Numbered from the stretch's first letter, positions 25,027 to 34,181 are shown. The stretch is 64,000 nt of DNA from JAWAFC01 sp038890815 (GCA_038890815.1 JAWAFC010000004.1:62001-126000); one strand, 5' to 3'. Translations and numbers: made by a program. Notes: generated by a model from the letters alone, not told the origin.

Positions 25027-25774
25027 GCCGCACGCAATATACGCAATCTGGCTCAGGGAGTTCAAGGTTTTCGTGAGAGAGAAGGAGCGCGTCGTCTCAT
25101 CCATCGTCTCCCCCATCCTTTGGCTCTTTGTTTTCGGAAGCGGCCTCGGTGAAACCGTCTCCCCAGGCGGCATGGAGTACAGGGTTTTCATATTCCCCGG
25201 TATCCTCGCCATGTCCGTTCTGTTCACTTCAGTTTTTTACGGGCTTTACATCATCTGGGACAGACGCCTCGATTTTCTAAAAGAAGTTCTCGTTGCGCCC
25301 ATCTCAAGGGGCAGCGTCTTCCTCGGAAAGGCGCTTGGGGGCGTGACGGACGCGATGTTCCAGGGAATTGTGCTGCTGGTCATCGGCACCGTGTTCATAA
25401 CCCCGATCGAGCCGGTGCGCCTCCTGGCAGTCCTTCCTGTCCTAGTCCTCGTGGCTTTCGCGACCGCGAGCCTGGGCCTTGTCATCGGCGCCAATATGAA
25501 AAGCCAGGAGGGCTTTGTGCTCATCATTAACTTTGTGATGTGGCCCATGTTCTTTTTCAGCGGCGCGCTGTTTCCGGTCTCCAACCTCCCGGCTTTCCTC
25601 CAGCCGATCAGCGAAATAAACCCGCTAACCTACGCGGTCGATGCCCTCAGGAGCATTCTCCTCGGAACCGGCGCGTTCCCGCTTTACCTGGACATCGCGG
25701 CGCTCGCTGCGTTCGCGCTCGCCATGGGCGCGCTCGGCATGGTCAGCTTCGGAAATCTGCAGCAGGCGAAGTGA
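25019..25774 (+). CDS. ABC-2 type exporter permease (DrrB-like)
   Basis: This 251-residue protein has six predicted membrane helices and the ABC-2 pattern: a cytoplasmic N-terminal helix (AIWLREFKVFVREK), a central segment SFVGKAL-like SRGSVFLGKALGG, and the C-terminal ISEINPLTYAVDALRSILLG motif typical of DrrB/NodJ permeases. The ATG at 25019 overlaps the ATPase stop, indicating coupled translation. Substrate unknown. CysRS follows 1 bp after the stop. Confidence 0.88.
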   Translation: MLEPHAIYAIWLREFKVFVREKERVVSSIVSPILWLFVFGSGLGETVSPGGMEYRVFIFPGILAMSVLFTSVFYGLYIIWDRRLDFLKEVLVAPISRGSVFLGKALGGVTDAMFQGIVLLVIGTVFITPIEPVRLLAVLPVLVLVAFATASLGLVIGANMKSQEGFVLIINFVMWPMFFFSGALFPVSNLPAFLQPISEINPLTYAVDALRSILLGTGAFPLYLDIAALAAFALAMGALGMVSFGNLQQAK

Positions 25775-25775
25775 A

Positions 25776-27029
25776 ATGTTGAAAGTCTACAATACCTTCA
25801 CGCGCAGGCTTGAGGAATTCAAGCCGCTGAGAGGAAAGGAAGTGCGCCTCTACACCTGTGGGCCGAGCGTCTATTCGCCCCCTCATCTCGGCAACTTCCG
25901 CACCTACGTTTTTGAGGATGTGCTCAAACGCGTGCTTCTGTTCAAGGGCTACAGGGTCAGGCACGTGATGAACATCACCGATGTGGAGGACAAGGCGGTG
26001 CGCGAGGCGAGAGGGAGCATGGCAAGGATGCGCGCAATTGCCCGCAGTAACATCGGGCTATTTATGAAAAACTCGCGCGCCCTCAACATACTGCCTGCCG
26101 ATCACTACCCGCGCGCGACCGACAACATTCCCTACATGGTGCGCCTCATAAAAAGGCTACTCGCAAAAAGGCTGGCCTACCGCGATGAGCGCGGGAATAT
26201 TTTCTTTGACGCCTCCCGTTTCCCGGGCTATGGAAGGCTCTCGCACACGCGCTTCAGGCACCCACTGGCCGGCAGGGTTCTTAAGGACGATTACTACCAG
26301 TGCGAGGCGGGCGATTGGCTGCTGTGGAAGGCATGGAAGCCGAGCGATGGAGACATCTGGTGGCTGACTTCTATTGGGAAAGGACGGCCTGGCTGGCACA
26401 TCGAGTGCAGTGCCATGGCCACACGCTTCCTTGGCCCGCGGTTCGACATTCACATGGGCGGTGTTGACAACATTTTCCCGCACCACGAGAACGAGATCGC
26501 CGAGAGCAAGGGCGCAACCGGCAGCATGCCCGCCCGCTACTGGCTCCACGTCCGCCACCTGCTCATCGAGGGGGAGAAGATGAGCAAGTCCCTCGGAAAC
26601 TACTATACGGTGGATGCCATCCACAGCATGGGATTTGGTTTTGACGCCATCCGCGCCCACCTCCTTTCCGAGCATTACCGCCGGCGCCTGAACTTCACTT
26701 TCAGGGGTCTGCGGGCTACCGCACGTGAGCTCAAGCGCTGCAAGCAATGTATCGCCGCGCTTCGGCGCAGGAAATTCTGGAAAGAAAATCCAGCTGCAGA
26801 CAGTGTCGCCAAAGCCGCGCTGGCCGAATTCAACGCTCACCTCGACAATGACCTCGATATACCAGCAGCCATGCGTTGCTTCTGCCTTTTTGTGCGCAGG
26901 GTGCAGAGGCTGATAAGAAAAAAGAAATTCGGCTGTGGGAACGCAAAAACTGCGCTGGAAACGCTTAGGAAAATGGATTCCGTGTTGGGATTAATTTGGA
27001 AAGGCGATAATCTGAAAAGCTTTTATTAG
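25776..27029 (+). CDS. cysS: Cysteinyl-tRNA synthetase
   Basis: This class I synthetase of 417 residues charges tRNA-Cys. CGPSVYSPPHLGNFRTYVF holds the first zinc ligand and the HIGH motif (HLGN at 37-40); WHIECSAMA and NIFPHHENE supply the other zinc ligands, and GEKMSKSLGNYYT is the KMSKS loop. It is shorter than bacterial CysRS (about 460 residues) through a reduced C-terminal end. The ATG at 25776 begins with the typical LKVYNTFTR. It directly follows the ABC permease gene. Confidence 0.95.
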   Translation: MLKVYNTFTRRLEEFKPLRGKEVRLYTCGPSVYSPPHLGNFRTYVFEDVLKRVLLFKGYRVRHVMNITDVEDKAVREARGSMARMRAIARSNIGLFMKNSRALNILPADHYPRATDNIPYMVRLIKRLLAKRLAYRDERGNIFFDASRFPGYGRLSHTRFRHPLAGRVLKDDYYQCEAGDWLLWKAWKPSDGDIWWLTSIGKGRPGWHIECSAMATRFLGPRFDIHMGGVDNIFPHHENEIAESKGATGSMPARYWLHVRHLLIEGEKMSKSLGNYYTVDAIHSMGFGFDAIRAHLLSEHYRRRLNFTFRGLRATARELKRCKQCIAALRRRKFWKENPAADSVAKAALAEFNAHLDNDLDIPAAMRCFCLFVRRVQRLIRKKKFGCGNAKTALETLRKMDSVLGLIWKGDNLKSFY

Positions 27030-27049
27030 CCTTCGCGCAATTCCTCGTT

Positions 27050-27619
27050 ATGGCCAAACCATCCATTCTCCGCTCATATGGCTCGCTCTTCAGGCTTCTC
27101 GAGCGGGAGAGCGGAGGTGAGCTGGGCGGCAAGCGCATTCTCGAAATAGGCTGTGGTCCCAAAGCGCCCTTTGTGCAATTTTTGAGAGGCATGGGCTTTG
27201 AGGCGTATGGCATTGACTTAGTCGTCGATCCGAGCATAAAGGCACTCAGAGATCAGGGCATCGTTTTTCAGGAGAATGCCGAGAGGCTGAGAGAAACATT
27301 CGGAGACAAGCTCTTTGATTACATCATCTCGCGCGAGCTCATGCACGTGCCCGGCCGCATCGACGCGTTGCTCGAGGACCCGCAGAAAAGGGCGTGGGCC
27401 GCCTATGCGTTGGAGAACAGGCGGGCGGAGCTGGAGAAGGCTGCGCTCAGGTCACTCGAGCTCATTCATAAAGCTGTTTTCAGGCAGCTAGCAAAAGGAG
27501 GCAAAGCCATTCACGTCGCGCATGCTCCAAACAAGCTTTTTTCCGATGTGAAATTTTTCCGCTCGGTGGGCTACCGCGTGCTGAAGAGCAATCCCAGAGA
27601 GCTCGTGCTCCAGAAATAA
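27050..27619 (+). CDS. Class I SAM-dependent methyltransferase-like protein
   Basis: A 189-residue protein with the SAM-binding motif ILEIGCGPKAPFVQFL (about residues 30-45), the acidic residue at the end of strand 2 (YGIDLVVD) and a later FDYIISREL segment. The ribose-binding loop is intact but the C-terminal half is short and unusual, with a helical insertion around 105-150. The substrate is unknown. The ATG lies about 26 nt from TTTTATTA at 27020-27028, so the mRNA is likely leaderless. Confidence 0.7.
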   Translation: MAKPSILRSYGSLFRLLERESGGELGGKRILEIGCGPKAPFVQFLRGMGFEAYGIDLVVDPSIKALRDQGIVFQENAERLRETFGDKLFDYIISRELMHVPGRIDALLEDPQKRAWAAYALENRRAELEKAALRSLELIHKAVFRQLAKGGKAIHVAHAPNKLFSDVKFFRSVGYRVLKSNPRELVLQK

Positions 27620-27622
27620 TGT

Positions 27623-28573
27623 TCAGCTTTTCCTCTCAACTATCCAATCGCAGAATGCCTCGAGCGCGTCACGATACTGCGTCGAGCGCAGCACGCGGAG
27701 GCTTTTCTTCGCCGCCGTGGCGTGTGCGGCTACCAGCTCGAGCGCCTCGGCGATCCCGTTGTTTGCGATAACAAACTCAGCAACCGCACTGCTGTCACCC
27801 TCCGCCCACTCCTTTATAATCCCCCTCTTTACCCTATCGCCTGCCTTTTGCAGCGCGAGTATGAAGGGCATGGTCACTTTCCTGCCGGCATCCTCTCCTT
27901 CCCCAACCACATAATCCAGCACATCGTCCGAAATCTGGTATGCTACTCCTGCTCTTTTGCCGAACTCGCGCATGGCTGTTTTCTCCACCCCACCCGCACC
28001 GGCCGCAATGGCACCTCCCTCGCACGCGAAAGAAAAAAACGCACCCGTCTTCTTCTCGGCAATCTTCTCGTACTCTCGCGCGCCCAGCTCCAGGTCCGCC
28101 TTTCTCTCGTTTTCCTCGAGCTCTCCGAGGCACGTGCGCTCGCCGGCCTTCACGAAAGCAGCCGCCAGCTCCTCGTTCCTCGCGCTAACAATTATCTCCA
28201 TGGCTTTGGCGAGCAAGAAGTCTCCGGCCACAATAGCTTTCCTGTTTCCAAACCTCGCATTCGCCGATTCTCGCCCCCTCCTTTTTTCAGCATCATCAAT
28301 CACATCGTCATGCAACAGCGTGGCTTGGTGCGCGAGCTCCACGGCAACCGCCACATCCAACGCGTTTGATGGGAAACCGCCGCACGCTCCACATGAGAGC
28401 AGGGCGAGCACAGCCCTCGCGCGTTTTCCCTTACTGTCTGCTAGCCAGTCGATTATGGGGATATCCCTCGCTCCCTCAAAAGCCCTCTCCAGCGCTCCCT
28501 CAACTTGCCCGAGCTCTTCTTCCACCGCACCCGTGGCCCTCCTCCACAGGTTGAGCGCGTGTTCTCTTCTCAC
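27623..28573 (-). CDS. Isoprenyl (geranylgeranyl-type) diphosphate synthase
   Basis: This trans-prenyltransferase builds the isoprenoid chains of archaeal lipids. Both aspartate motifs are present: DDVIDDAEKRRG (first DDxxD, in LLHDDVID) and SDDVLDYV (second DDxxD), plus the GKRARAVL lysine-arginine site. Product length cannot be read with confidence. Starts at 28612 and 28594 are in frame, but GTG 28573 lies about 25 nt from a strong ATTAAT box and would give a leaderless mRNA and a 316-residue protein. The promoter abuts repeat copy B. Confidence 0.88.
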   Translation of the reverse strand: MRREHALNLWRRATGAVEEELGQVEGALERAFEGARDIPIIDWLADSKGKRARAVLALLSCGACGGFPSNALDVAVAVELAHQATLLHDDVIDDAEKRRGRESANARFGNRKAIVAGDFLLAKAMEIIVSARNEELAAAFVKAGERTCLGELEENERKADLELGAREYEKIAEKKTGAFFSFACEGGAIAAGAGGVEKTAMREFGKRAGVAYQISDDVLDYVVGEGEDAGRKVTMPFILALQKAGDRVKRGIIKEWAEGDSSAVAEFVIANNGIAEALELVAAHATAAKKSLRVLRSTQYRDALEAFCDWIVERKS

Positions 28574-28590
28574 GAGTTTTTTGAGTTGTG

Positions 28591-28604
28591 GCATATTAAT
28601 ATGC
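28591..28604 (-). promoter_or_regulatory. Palindromic TATA region of the prenyl synthase gene
   Basis: GCATATTAATATGC is a perfect 14-bp palindrome placed about 25 nt before the GTG at 28573. It is probably the TATA box and, being symmetric, could also bind a dimeric regulator. If the ATG inside it (28594) is the true start, this promoter reading is wrong. Confidence 0.45.
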
Positions 28605-28612
28605 TTTCCCAA

Positions 28613-28878
28613 TCAGAACCAACCGACGGCTTCCTCGCTCGCAATAGGAACCGTAGGTTCCTATTACCTCCCTTTTTATTTGCGCGAGACTCGCTCGTCG
28701 CCGAATCGTTGGTTCCGAATCGGAACCGCCAGCGCGGTTCCGATACCTCCAGCAACCCTTTTTTCCATTAATGCCTTAATCCAAAAGAGGGGGGAAGGTC
28801 TAGGACGAAGGGGGGACACTTCCCCCCTTTGTCTAGGGAAGGTCTAGGACGAAGGGGGGACACTTCCCCCCTTTGTCT
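28613..28878 (+). repeat. Palindrome-rich dispersed repeat, copy B
   Basis: The second copy of the repeat at 921-1178, same orientation. It shares the outer GAACCAAC/GTTGGTTC arms, the AT-rich core and the duplicated 44-bp hairpin unit (28796-28839 and 28840-28878). It differs in having one AGGAACC-GTA-GGTTCCT palindrome instead of two, and an extra block GGTTCCGA-A-TCGGAACC followed by CGGTTCCG where copy A is short. It fills the gap between the prenyl synthase promoter and the stop codon of a minus-strand lipoprotein gene. Confidence 0.85.
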
Positions 28879-28879
28879 T

Positions 28880-29518
28880 TCAGCCGGCCTTTATCTGACT
28901 CCATTGTTCAGCGATCCCGATGCCGCTTTTCCAGAGAAGCACGTATTTTTCCACATTTGTCTGGTCCGAGCTCCATTTGACGAGCCACACGTCGTCATAC
29001 GTCTTGTTTGTGTAAGCATCTCTGTATTCAGCATAGCTTTTGGCCTCAGCTTTCGCATCCTCAAACTTGCATACGAACTCGCGGACATCGTTGGCTTCGA
29101 TCAGCGCGTGCGATGCGATCACGGCCTGCTCCTCGAAAGCGAGCATGCACCGGTCTCCTCCGGGGCATGGTATGCAATCTATGCTGCAGTTTATCCCGCG
29201 CCTCACGGCTCCGCCTGCAGTGATCACCTCGGGGTTGCTTATCTCAAACCCCCTTTTGGGATAGTCATAATAAACATGAATTCTCTTGGGGCACGGCGTT
29301 TCTCTTCCCCATGTGACTCTCGCTTTGACGTTCCAGGAACTCTCGGTGAAGTTCATGAAAAGGATTTCCCTCACATCAGCGTCAGGAAACTTCGCCTGCA
29401 GGTCCTCCAGAATGAGCTTGCGCGCATCCGCTTCCTTTACATCAACCACTCTCCTCTCAAGGCAGCCGAGCAAGAGGAGTGCGAGCAGGACAGCCGCAAT
29501 GACTGCGGTCAGTCGCAT
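28880..29518 (-). CDS. Putative lipoprotein, unknown function
   Basis: A 212-residue protein starting MRLTAVIAAVLLALLLLGC, a clear signal peptide with lipobox (LLGC) at Cys19. The mature part has several cysteines (CPKR, INCSIDCIPCPGGDRC, FVCKF) that could form disulfides or bind metal. The ATG is about 26 nt from TATATAAAAA (minus strand), so leaderless. No homologue recognised. Its stop codon lies at the border of repeat copy B. Confidence 0.65.
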   Translation of the reverse strand: MRLTAVIAAVLLALLLLGCLERRVVDVKEADARKLILEDLQAKFPDADVREILFMNFTESSWNVKARVTWGRETPCPKRIHVYYDYPKRGFEISNPEVITAGGAVRRGINCSIDCIPCPGGDRCMLAFEEQAVIASHALIEANDVREFVCKFEDAKAEAKSYAEYRDAYTNKTYDDVWLVKWSSDQTNVEKYVLLWKSGIGIAEQWSQIKAG

Positions 29519-29590
29519 GTCCAAGCTATCCCATCTGGTATATAAAAATAGTGTCCCAGCACGCCGTCCAGGGCGCAATCGCGCTTGAAG

Positions 29591-31249
29591 CTATCTGCTT
29601 ACCGTGCGAATGAGTTCGGCAATTTTCTCGTCCGAAGCTATCGCTACGAGGATATCTTTGAAAATTTTCAGATTCTCGACTGGAGTGAACTCGTCTGTGG
29701 TATGGCTTTTGCCACCCCCGCAGCCAATCCCAAAAGCTATGCACGAAGGCAGGCGGTCTGTGTCGAACCTGGCGAACGCCACACCACTCCCAAACTCCCT
29801 ATTGCTCACCTCGGAGCATTTTCTGATCAAAAAATCATAAAGCGCGCGTGTCTCGGTAGTGAGCGGCGTGAGCTGCCCGGCGGTTGAGCGAACAATGTCC
29901 TTCTCGTCTTCTTTTCTAAAATCCTTAAAAGCGACATTCACTTTCTCGCGGATTTCCTCGGCCAGCTTATCGGGATAGTTCTTCTCATCAGGGGTGGTGC
30001 GAACGTGAAACACCAGCATCACTTCTTCAAAGTGACCTTTAGGCTCGTATCTCTCCTGAAAGGCTTCAAAAAAAGAGAGCGCTCGGTCGATGGCGTTTGT
30101 CCCCAGCCAAGGGCTTCCTAAGTGCGCGCTCTTTCCAAACACTTCGAGCTTAAAGGAATTGTTTTCAAGCTTCAGGCTATACCCCTTTTCCACTCCTTCG
30201 AGTGGGAATCTGGCATCGGCTTTCTTAAAAATTCCTTCAAGCACCTCTTTTATCGCGTATAGCTCTTCGGCATTCTTATTGAGGAAAGCGAATTCGAATA
30301 ACAGGCAAGAAGGCACGCCGCTTGGCTCCGTTGCTTCGATTTTCATTTTCATATCTCCGAGCGTGCTCTCCTTCACTACGAGCTTACGAATCAAAGCCCT
30401 GTTGAACATTTTGACCACTCCACCTATCCTATGCTTCTCCTCAAGCGTTTTGGGAAGGGGCACCGCGCTACTCGCGGCATATTCAGAATCTCGCTCGGGA
30501 CTGCTTATGTCCTCCGACAATGTGCGGGAGAAAAATTTCAGCAGCTCGATGAATTTGTTAAACGGGACGTTTTTGAATTGGAACCGCTGAGAGAGCATGC
30601 CGCTGCAGCCGTGCCAAACAGAACCGAAATTCCCATCAATATTTATCACAACCTTTTCCATAATCTCATTTCTTCCCTCGTAGTCGTTGAAGAGATAGTA
30701 CGCGCCGTAAGGGTAATCCCCCTCCTCGCAAGGGCAGAGCACAAGCCTGATGTTCACCTGCGCCTTCCCGCTTTTCTTCAGCTCCTTTAGCGCGGCGAGC
30801 GCCGCGCAGATCGCGCTTTTCATGTCGGATACGCCAAGCCCTTTGAAGGCCTCGACCTCTCTGCCATCCGGTAGTCTTACCTTCTCAACTTTCAACTCCG
30901 TCGAGGCACCAGGCAACGCTACAGTATCATAATGGCCCAGAAGCACCACGGTCGGCGCGCCAGGCTTGAAAAGGCAATCAATCACGATATTCACTATTTC
31001 TCGCTTACCGGGATACGATATCAACTTCACCTTAAACCCGCTTTTCTCCGCCTCCCGTTTCACCAGCGCAGCAAATTTCCCAAAATTTCTCATGCTGTTT
31101 TCGTTGTCCGTTGGTATGCCGATCATTTCAGATAAGAGTTTGATGTTGCATCCCGTACGCTTGCTGTAGGAGTCCCATTCCGATTCCAACAGTTTGGCCG
31201 AAAAGCGCTGTGTTCGTGGAGTTTCCTTTGTTACCTGCACGCGCTTCAT
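29591..31249 (-). CDS. M20-family metallopeptidase (zinc exopeptidase), long form
   Basis: The 552-residue protein has the M20 metal and catalytic motifs: LLGHYDTV (zinc His and catalytic Asp), GVSDMKSA (bridging Asp), CPCEEGD (catalytic Glu pair) and, near the end, GGKSHTTDEF (last zinc His). Typical ArgE/DapE/carboxypeptidase G2 enzymes have about 380-420 residues; this one has an enlarged dimerisation region. The length is closer to RocB-type M20 proteins, which it might resemble. ATG 31249 lies about 25 nt from a TTTATATTA box. The substrate is unknown. Confidence 0.8.
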   Translation of the reverse strand: MKRVQVTKETPRTQRFSAKLLESEWDSYSKRTGCNIKLLSEMIGIPTDNENSMRNFGKFAALVKREAEKSGFKVKLISYPGKREIVNIVIDCLFKPGAPTVVLLGHYDTVALPGASTELKVEKVRLPDGREVEAFKGLGVSDMKSAICAALAALKELKKSGKAQVNIRLVLCPCEEGDYPYGAYYLFNDYEGRNEIMEKVVINIDGNFGSVWHGCSGMLSQRFQFKNVPFNKFIELLKFFSRTLSEDISSPERDSEYAASSAVPLPKTLEEKHRIGGVVKMFNRALIRKLVVKESTLGDMKMKIEATEPSGVPSCLLFEFAFLNKNAEELYAIKEVLEGIFKKADARFPLEGVEKGYSLKLENNSFKLEVFGKSAHLGSPWLGTNAIDRALSFFEAFQERYEPKGHFEEVMLVFHVRTTPDEKNYPDKLAEEIREKVNVAFKDFRKEDEKDIVRSTAGQLTPLTTETRALYDFLIRKCSEVSNREFGSGVAFARFDTDRLPSCIAFGIGCGGGKSHTTDEFTPVENLKIFKDILVAIASDEKIAELIRTVSR

Positions 31250-31280
31250 GGTAAATCTGGATTTTTCTTAATATAAAAAC

Positions 31281-32456
31281 TTACACCCCGGCGTAATAGG
31301 ACATTGTCGGCAGGATGAGAAAGCCCATGAGGTGCGTCCGCCGAACGCCGAGCAAGGGCGCGAGCAGTCCCAGGCCTGTCGCAGTGGCCATGAGCAGCAG
31401 GCCCGTGCCACCAGATACTACCCATGCCATCGCAACCAAGTATGCCATTATCGCCAGGTTGATTTTCCGCGCATCTGCCCTGCTCACCACTTCAGCAGAC
31501 TCCTTCCCCAGCAGCGCCATCAAACCGACGGCCACAAGCGCCGCTACCACGGCCGCGCCCGCATAAACGGGCAACTGCGCCGCGCCGCCCCTGCCGATCA
31601 GCTCCTGAATGACTGCAATGCTCCCAATCCTTGCCTTTCCGATGCTCGCCGTGGTCGCAAAAGCAAAAACCACATGCGACACCGCAACTGCCGAGGTTGT
31701 GGCGAGAAACACCTCTGCATTCATGAAGAGGAACAGCGAGGCGAGCGTGGCCATCTGCGCCGCAGAGCCAATCGCGGGCAGGAGGTCGGCCAGCAGTCCG
31801 AGGAGCACGCCCAGCGCGGCAAACGGAAGGAATTCCCAGAAACCCACTTCCCCATCCTTCTCTTGCTCCGGCATTCTCCCTCCCTGCCTCGCGCTCAGCA
31901 GAAGGCTCGCGCACGCGAACATCCCCGCAAACGCAGGGAACAAAGGCTCCCTGACTATCGGCGTTTCAAGCGCGAGAACCCCAAGCAGGCCGGAGAGGCT
32001 GAAGACGAGCAGGGCGGCCGGCGCCCTCCTTCCCTCGCTCGCCACTAGGGTGATTGAAAGAAGGGCGAGCATGGGGAAAACAAGCGGCTTTGTGAGCGCG
32101 TACGCGACCGGGTAAAAGGCGAGCGCGAGCGGAAAAGCCAGCACCGAGAGGATGACTGCGGCGAGCGCCGAGAAGGCGGCTATGTTCAGCGCGCGCCTTC
32201 CCTTCCCCTCCAGCAGAAGCCTGTGGCCCGGCAGCACCGCCACCACGCTCGAGCTGTCGGGGATGAAAAGGAAAATGGCTGGGAGGAGCTCAAACACCGC
32301 ATGCGCCCCCACCATGCTGGCCAGCGCGAATGCGGCAAACTCACTCTCGAGCGGGAGTCCCCTGAGCGCTTCGGCAATTGTATTTGCATGAACGCCGGGG
32401 AGGAGGCCCGCGAACAGCCCGAGCAGCATCCCCAGCGCAATCGCGGCAGGCTCCAT
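31281..32456 (-). CDS. TctA-like (DUF112) membrane transporter
   Basis: A 391-residue integral membrane protein with about ten helices. The N-terminal LFAGLLPGVHANTIA and the later GLLADLLPAIGSAAQ repeat are the paired glycine/proline-rich loops of TctA-family carriers (COG1784 branch in archaea). TctA proteins of bacteria import tricarboxylates with a binding protein; the archaeal branch lacks those partners and its substrate is unknown. It follows the OB-fold gene by 3 bp on the same strand. Confidence 0.8.
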   Translation of the reverse strand: MEPAAIALGMLLGLFAGLLPGVHANTIAEALRGLPLESEFAAFALASMVGAHAVFELLPAIFLFIPDSSSVVAVLPGHRLLLEGKGRRALNIAAFSALAAVILSVLAFPLALAFYPVAYALTKPLVFPMLALLSITLVASEGRRAPAALLVFSLSGLLGVLALETPIVREPLFPAFAGMFACASLLLSARQGGRMPEQEKDGEVGFWEFLPFAALGVLLGLLADLLPAIGSAAQMATLASLFLFMNAEVFLATTSAVAVSHVVFAFATTASIGKARIGSIAVIQELIGRGGAAQLPVYAGAAVVAALVAVGLMALLGKESAEVVSRADARKINLAIMAYLVAMAWVVSGGTGLLLMATATGLGLLAPLLGVRRTHLMGFLILPTMSYYAGV

Positions 32457-32459
32457 GGC

Positions 32460-32837
32460 TCACCTCGCAAGCCCGTCAGAACTCAAAACAACAATTTCAA
32501 TCTCCCAGTTGAATTCCCTCACCACGCCCCTCGCGACCAGATAGTCGCCCGGCTGCAGCGCGTATGCGTTCACCCCCCTCACCCTCCTTGCAGTCCCCTC
32601 GAAAACAACCACATTCACGCACGCCTCTCCACCGCACAGCTCGATGAAAACATTTCCATCACGCGCGCTCGCCTTGCGCACAAATCCGCTGACCTCGACA
32701 AACCTCCCGACATCGTCGCTCCCAAGGCTTGCGATGCTCACCCTCTCGGGCCTTGCGGTGTGGGAAAGCCAGTAAAGTAGCACAAGCCCTGCAAGCGCGA
32801 GCGCGAATGCGACAACCGCGATGTGGTTTTCCCTCAT
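32460..32837 (-). CDS. Membrane-anchored OB-fold protein
   Basis: A 125-residue protein with an N-terminal membrane helix (residues 5-25) and a domain from about 35 to 120 with the strand pattern and VEVSGFVRKASARDGNVFIEL segment of OB folds related to nucleic-acid binding domains. The function is not known. The ATG at 32837 is about 30 nt from the shared TTTTAA box; ATG 32846 is also possible. A much longer frame upstream to 33524 is antisense to the amidohydrolase and is not coding. Confidence 0.65.
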   Translation of the reverse strand: MRENHIAVVAFALALAGLVLLYWLSHTARPERVSIASLGSDDVGRFVEVSGFVRKASARDGNVFIELCGGEACVNVVVFEGTARRVRGVNAYALQPGDYLVARGVVREFNWEIEIVVLSSDGLAR

Positions 32838-32863
32838 TCCCCCCATCAGATACAACGCAATGG

Positions 32864-32871
32864 GTTTTAAG
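32864..32871. promoter_or_regulatory. Shared TTTTAA box of OB-fold and amidohydrolase genes
   Basis: GTTTTAAG sits about 25 nt before the plus-strand ATG at 32892 and about 30 nt before the minus-strand ATG at 32837. It is the only AT-rich element in the 54-bp gap, so one box probably serves two divergent, essentially leaderless genes. Confidence 0.45.
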
Positions 32872-32891
32872 CTTTGAGCGGAAATTCCTGC

Positions 32892-34181
32892 ATGAGCATT
32901 TTGGTGAAAAACGCCTCGTTCATCCTCACCCAAAATCCGAGGCGCGAGCTCCTCCGCGATACCGATGTATTTGTGGATGGAAACGTGATTGCGGGTATCG
33001 GCAGAAATCTGCGCGAGCGCGCCGAGTTCGTCATTGATGGAAAGGGCAAGCTCCTTTTGCCCGGCCTCATCAACACCCATACCCATCTCGCCATGACTCT
33101 CATGAGGGGTTATGCCGACGACATGCCGCTCCAGCCATGGCTTGAGGAAAAGATCTGGCCGCTCGAGAGGGGCCTGAAGCCCTCCCATGTTTTCGCAGGC
33201 TCGCTGCTCGGCTGTGCCGAGCTCATCCGTTCGGGCACCACGGCTTTCGCGGACATGTATTTTTTCATGGACGAGAGCGCGCGCGCGGTGGAGAAGGCGG
33301 GCCTGCGCGCCAACCTTTCCTACGGAATGATTGACTTGGGAAACGCTGAGAAGAGGGAGAGAGAGCTGAAGGAAGGCGAGAGGTTTGCGAGAGCATGGAA
33401 AGGAAAGGCTGGCGGCCGCATCCAAACCTCGCTGGGCCCCCACGCCCCATACTCCTGTTCCAAAGAGCTTCTGGAGAGGGCGGCCGAGCTTGCCGATAAA
33501 CTCGATGTCAGGCTTCAGATCCACCTCAGCGAGACGAGGAAAGAAGTTTTTGATTTAATGAAGAAGACGGGCAAGCGGCCCCCAGCCTACCTCGATTCGC
33601 TCGGCTTACTCTCCCCCCGTGTCATTGCCGCGCACTGCTGCTGGCTCACAAAGCAAGAGGCAAAGCTGCTCGCTCAGCGAGGCGTCTCGGTGTCGCACTG
33701 CCCTGTCTCGAATATGAAGCTCGCCGGCGGAGGCGTCACCCCCGTTGCTGAGCTGGTCGCCTCGGGCGCAAACCTCTCGCTCGGCACGGACGGCGCGTGC
33801 TCCAACAACTCGCTGAGCATGCTCGAGACGATGAAGTTCGCCGCGCTGCTGCACAAGTTCGCGCGCTGGGACGCCACCGTGGCGGGCGCGCAGGAGGTCC
33901 TCGACTGGGCCACGCTCGGCGGGGCGAAGGCCCTCGGCATAAACGCGGGCAGCATCGAGAAAGGTCGCCTCGCGGATTTCGTCCTTCTCGAGCTGCGCGC
34001 GCCCAATCTCTCCCCCCTGCACAACCCGGTCTCGCACGTTGTGTATGCAGCCAATCCCAGCAACATCACCGATGTCATCGTCGATGGCAGGCCCGTGCTG
34101 CTCGAGCGCGCCATACAGTCTTTCGATGAGGAAAAAGCGGTCGAAGACGCGCAGAAGGCCGCCGCAGAGCTGGTGGGCTAG
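32892..34181 (+). CDS. mtaD: 5'-methylthioadenosine/S-adenosylhomocysteine deaminase family
   Basis: This cytosolic amidohydrolase deaminates adenosine-like compounds (MTA, SAH, 5'-deoxyadenosine), feeding SAM recycling. The 429-residue protein has GLINTHTHLAMTLMRGYADDMPLQPWLEEKIWP-type motifs (metal HxH at NTHTH), HLSET, AHCCWL and SLGTDGACSNNSLSM with the metal Asp. ATG 32892 follows the TTTTAA box by 25 nt; the in-frame TTG at 32874 is upstream of the expected transcript. Confidence 0.9.
   Translation: MSILVKNASFILTQNPRRELLRDTDVFVDGNVIAGIGRNLRERAEFVIDGKGKLLLPGLINTHTHLAMTLMRGYADDMPLQPWLEEKIWPLERGLKPSHVFAGSLLGCAELIRSGTTAFADMYFFMDESARAVEKAGLRANLSYGMIDLGNAEKRERELKEGERFARAWKGKAGGRIQTSLGPHAPYSCSKELLERAAELADKLDVRLQIHLSETRKEVFDLMKKTGKRPPAYLDSLGLLSPRVIAAHCCWLTKQEAKLLAQRGVSVSHCPVSNMKLAGGGVTPVAELVASGANLSLGTDGACSNNSLSMLETMKFAALLHKFARWDATVAGAQEVLDWATLGGAKALGINAGSIEKGRLADFVLLELRAPNLSPLHNPVSHVVYAANPSNITDVIVDGRPVLLERAIQSFDEEKAVEDAQKAAAELVG

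Noticed and set aside
32838..33524. N-terminal extension of the OB-fold frame
   Set aside because: It runs antisense through the amidohydrolase gene and precedes the likely promoter.
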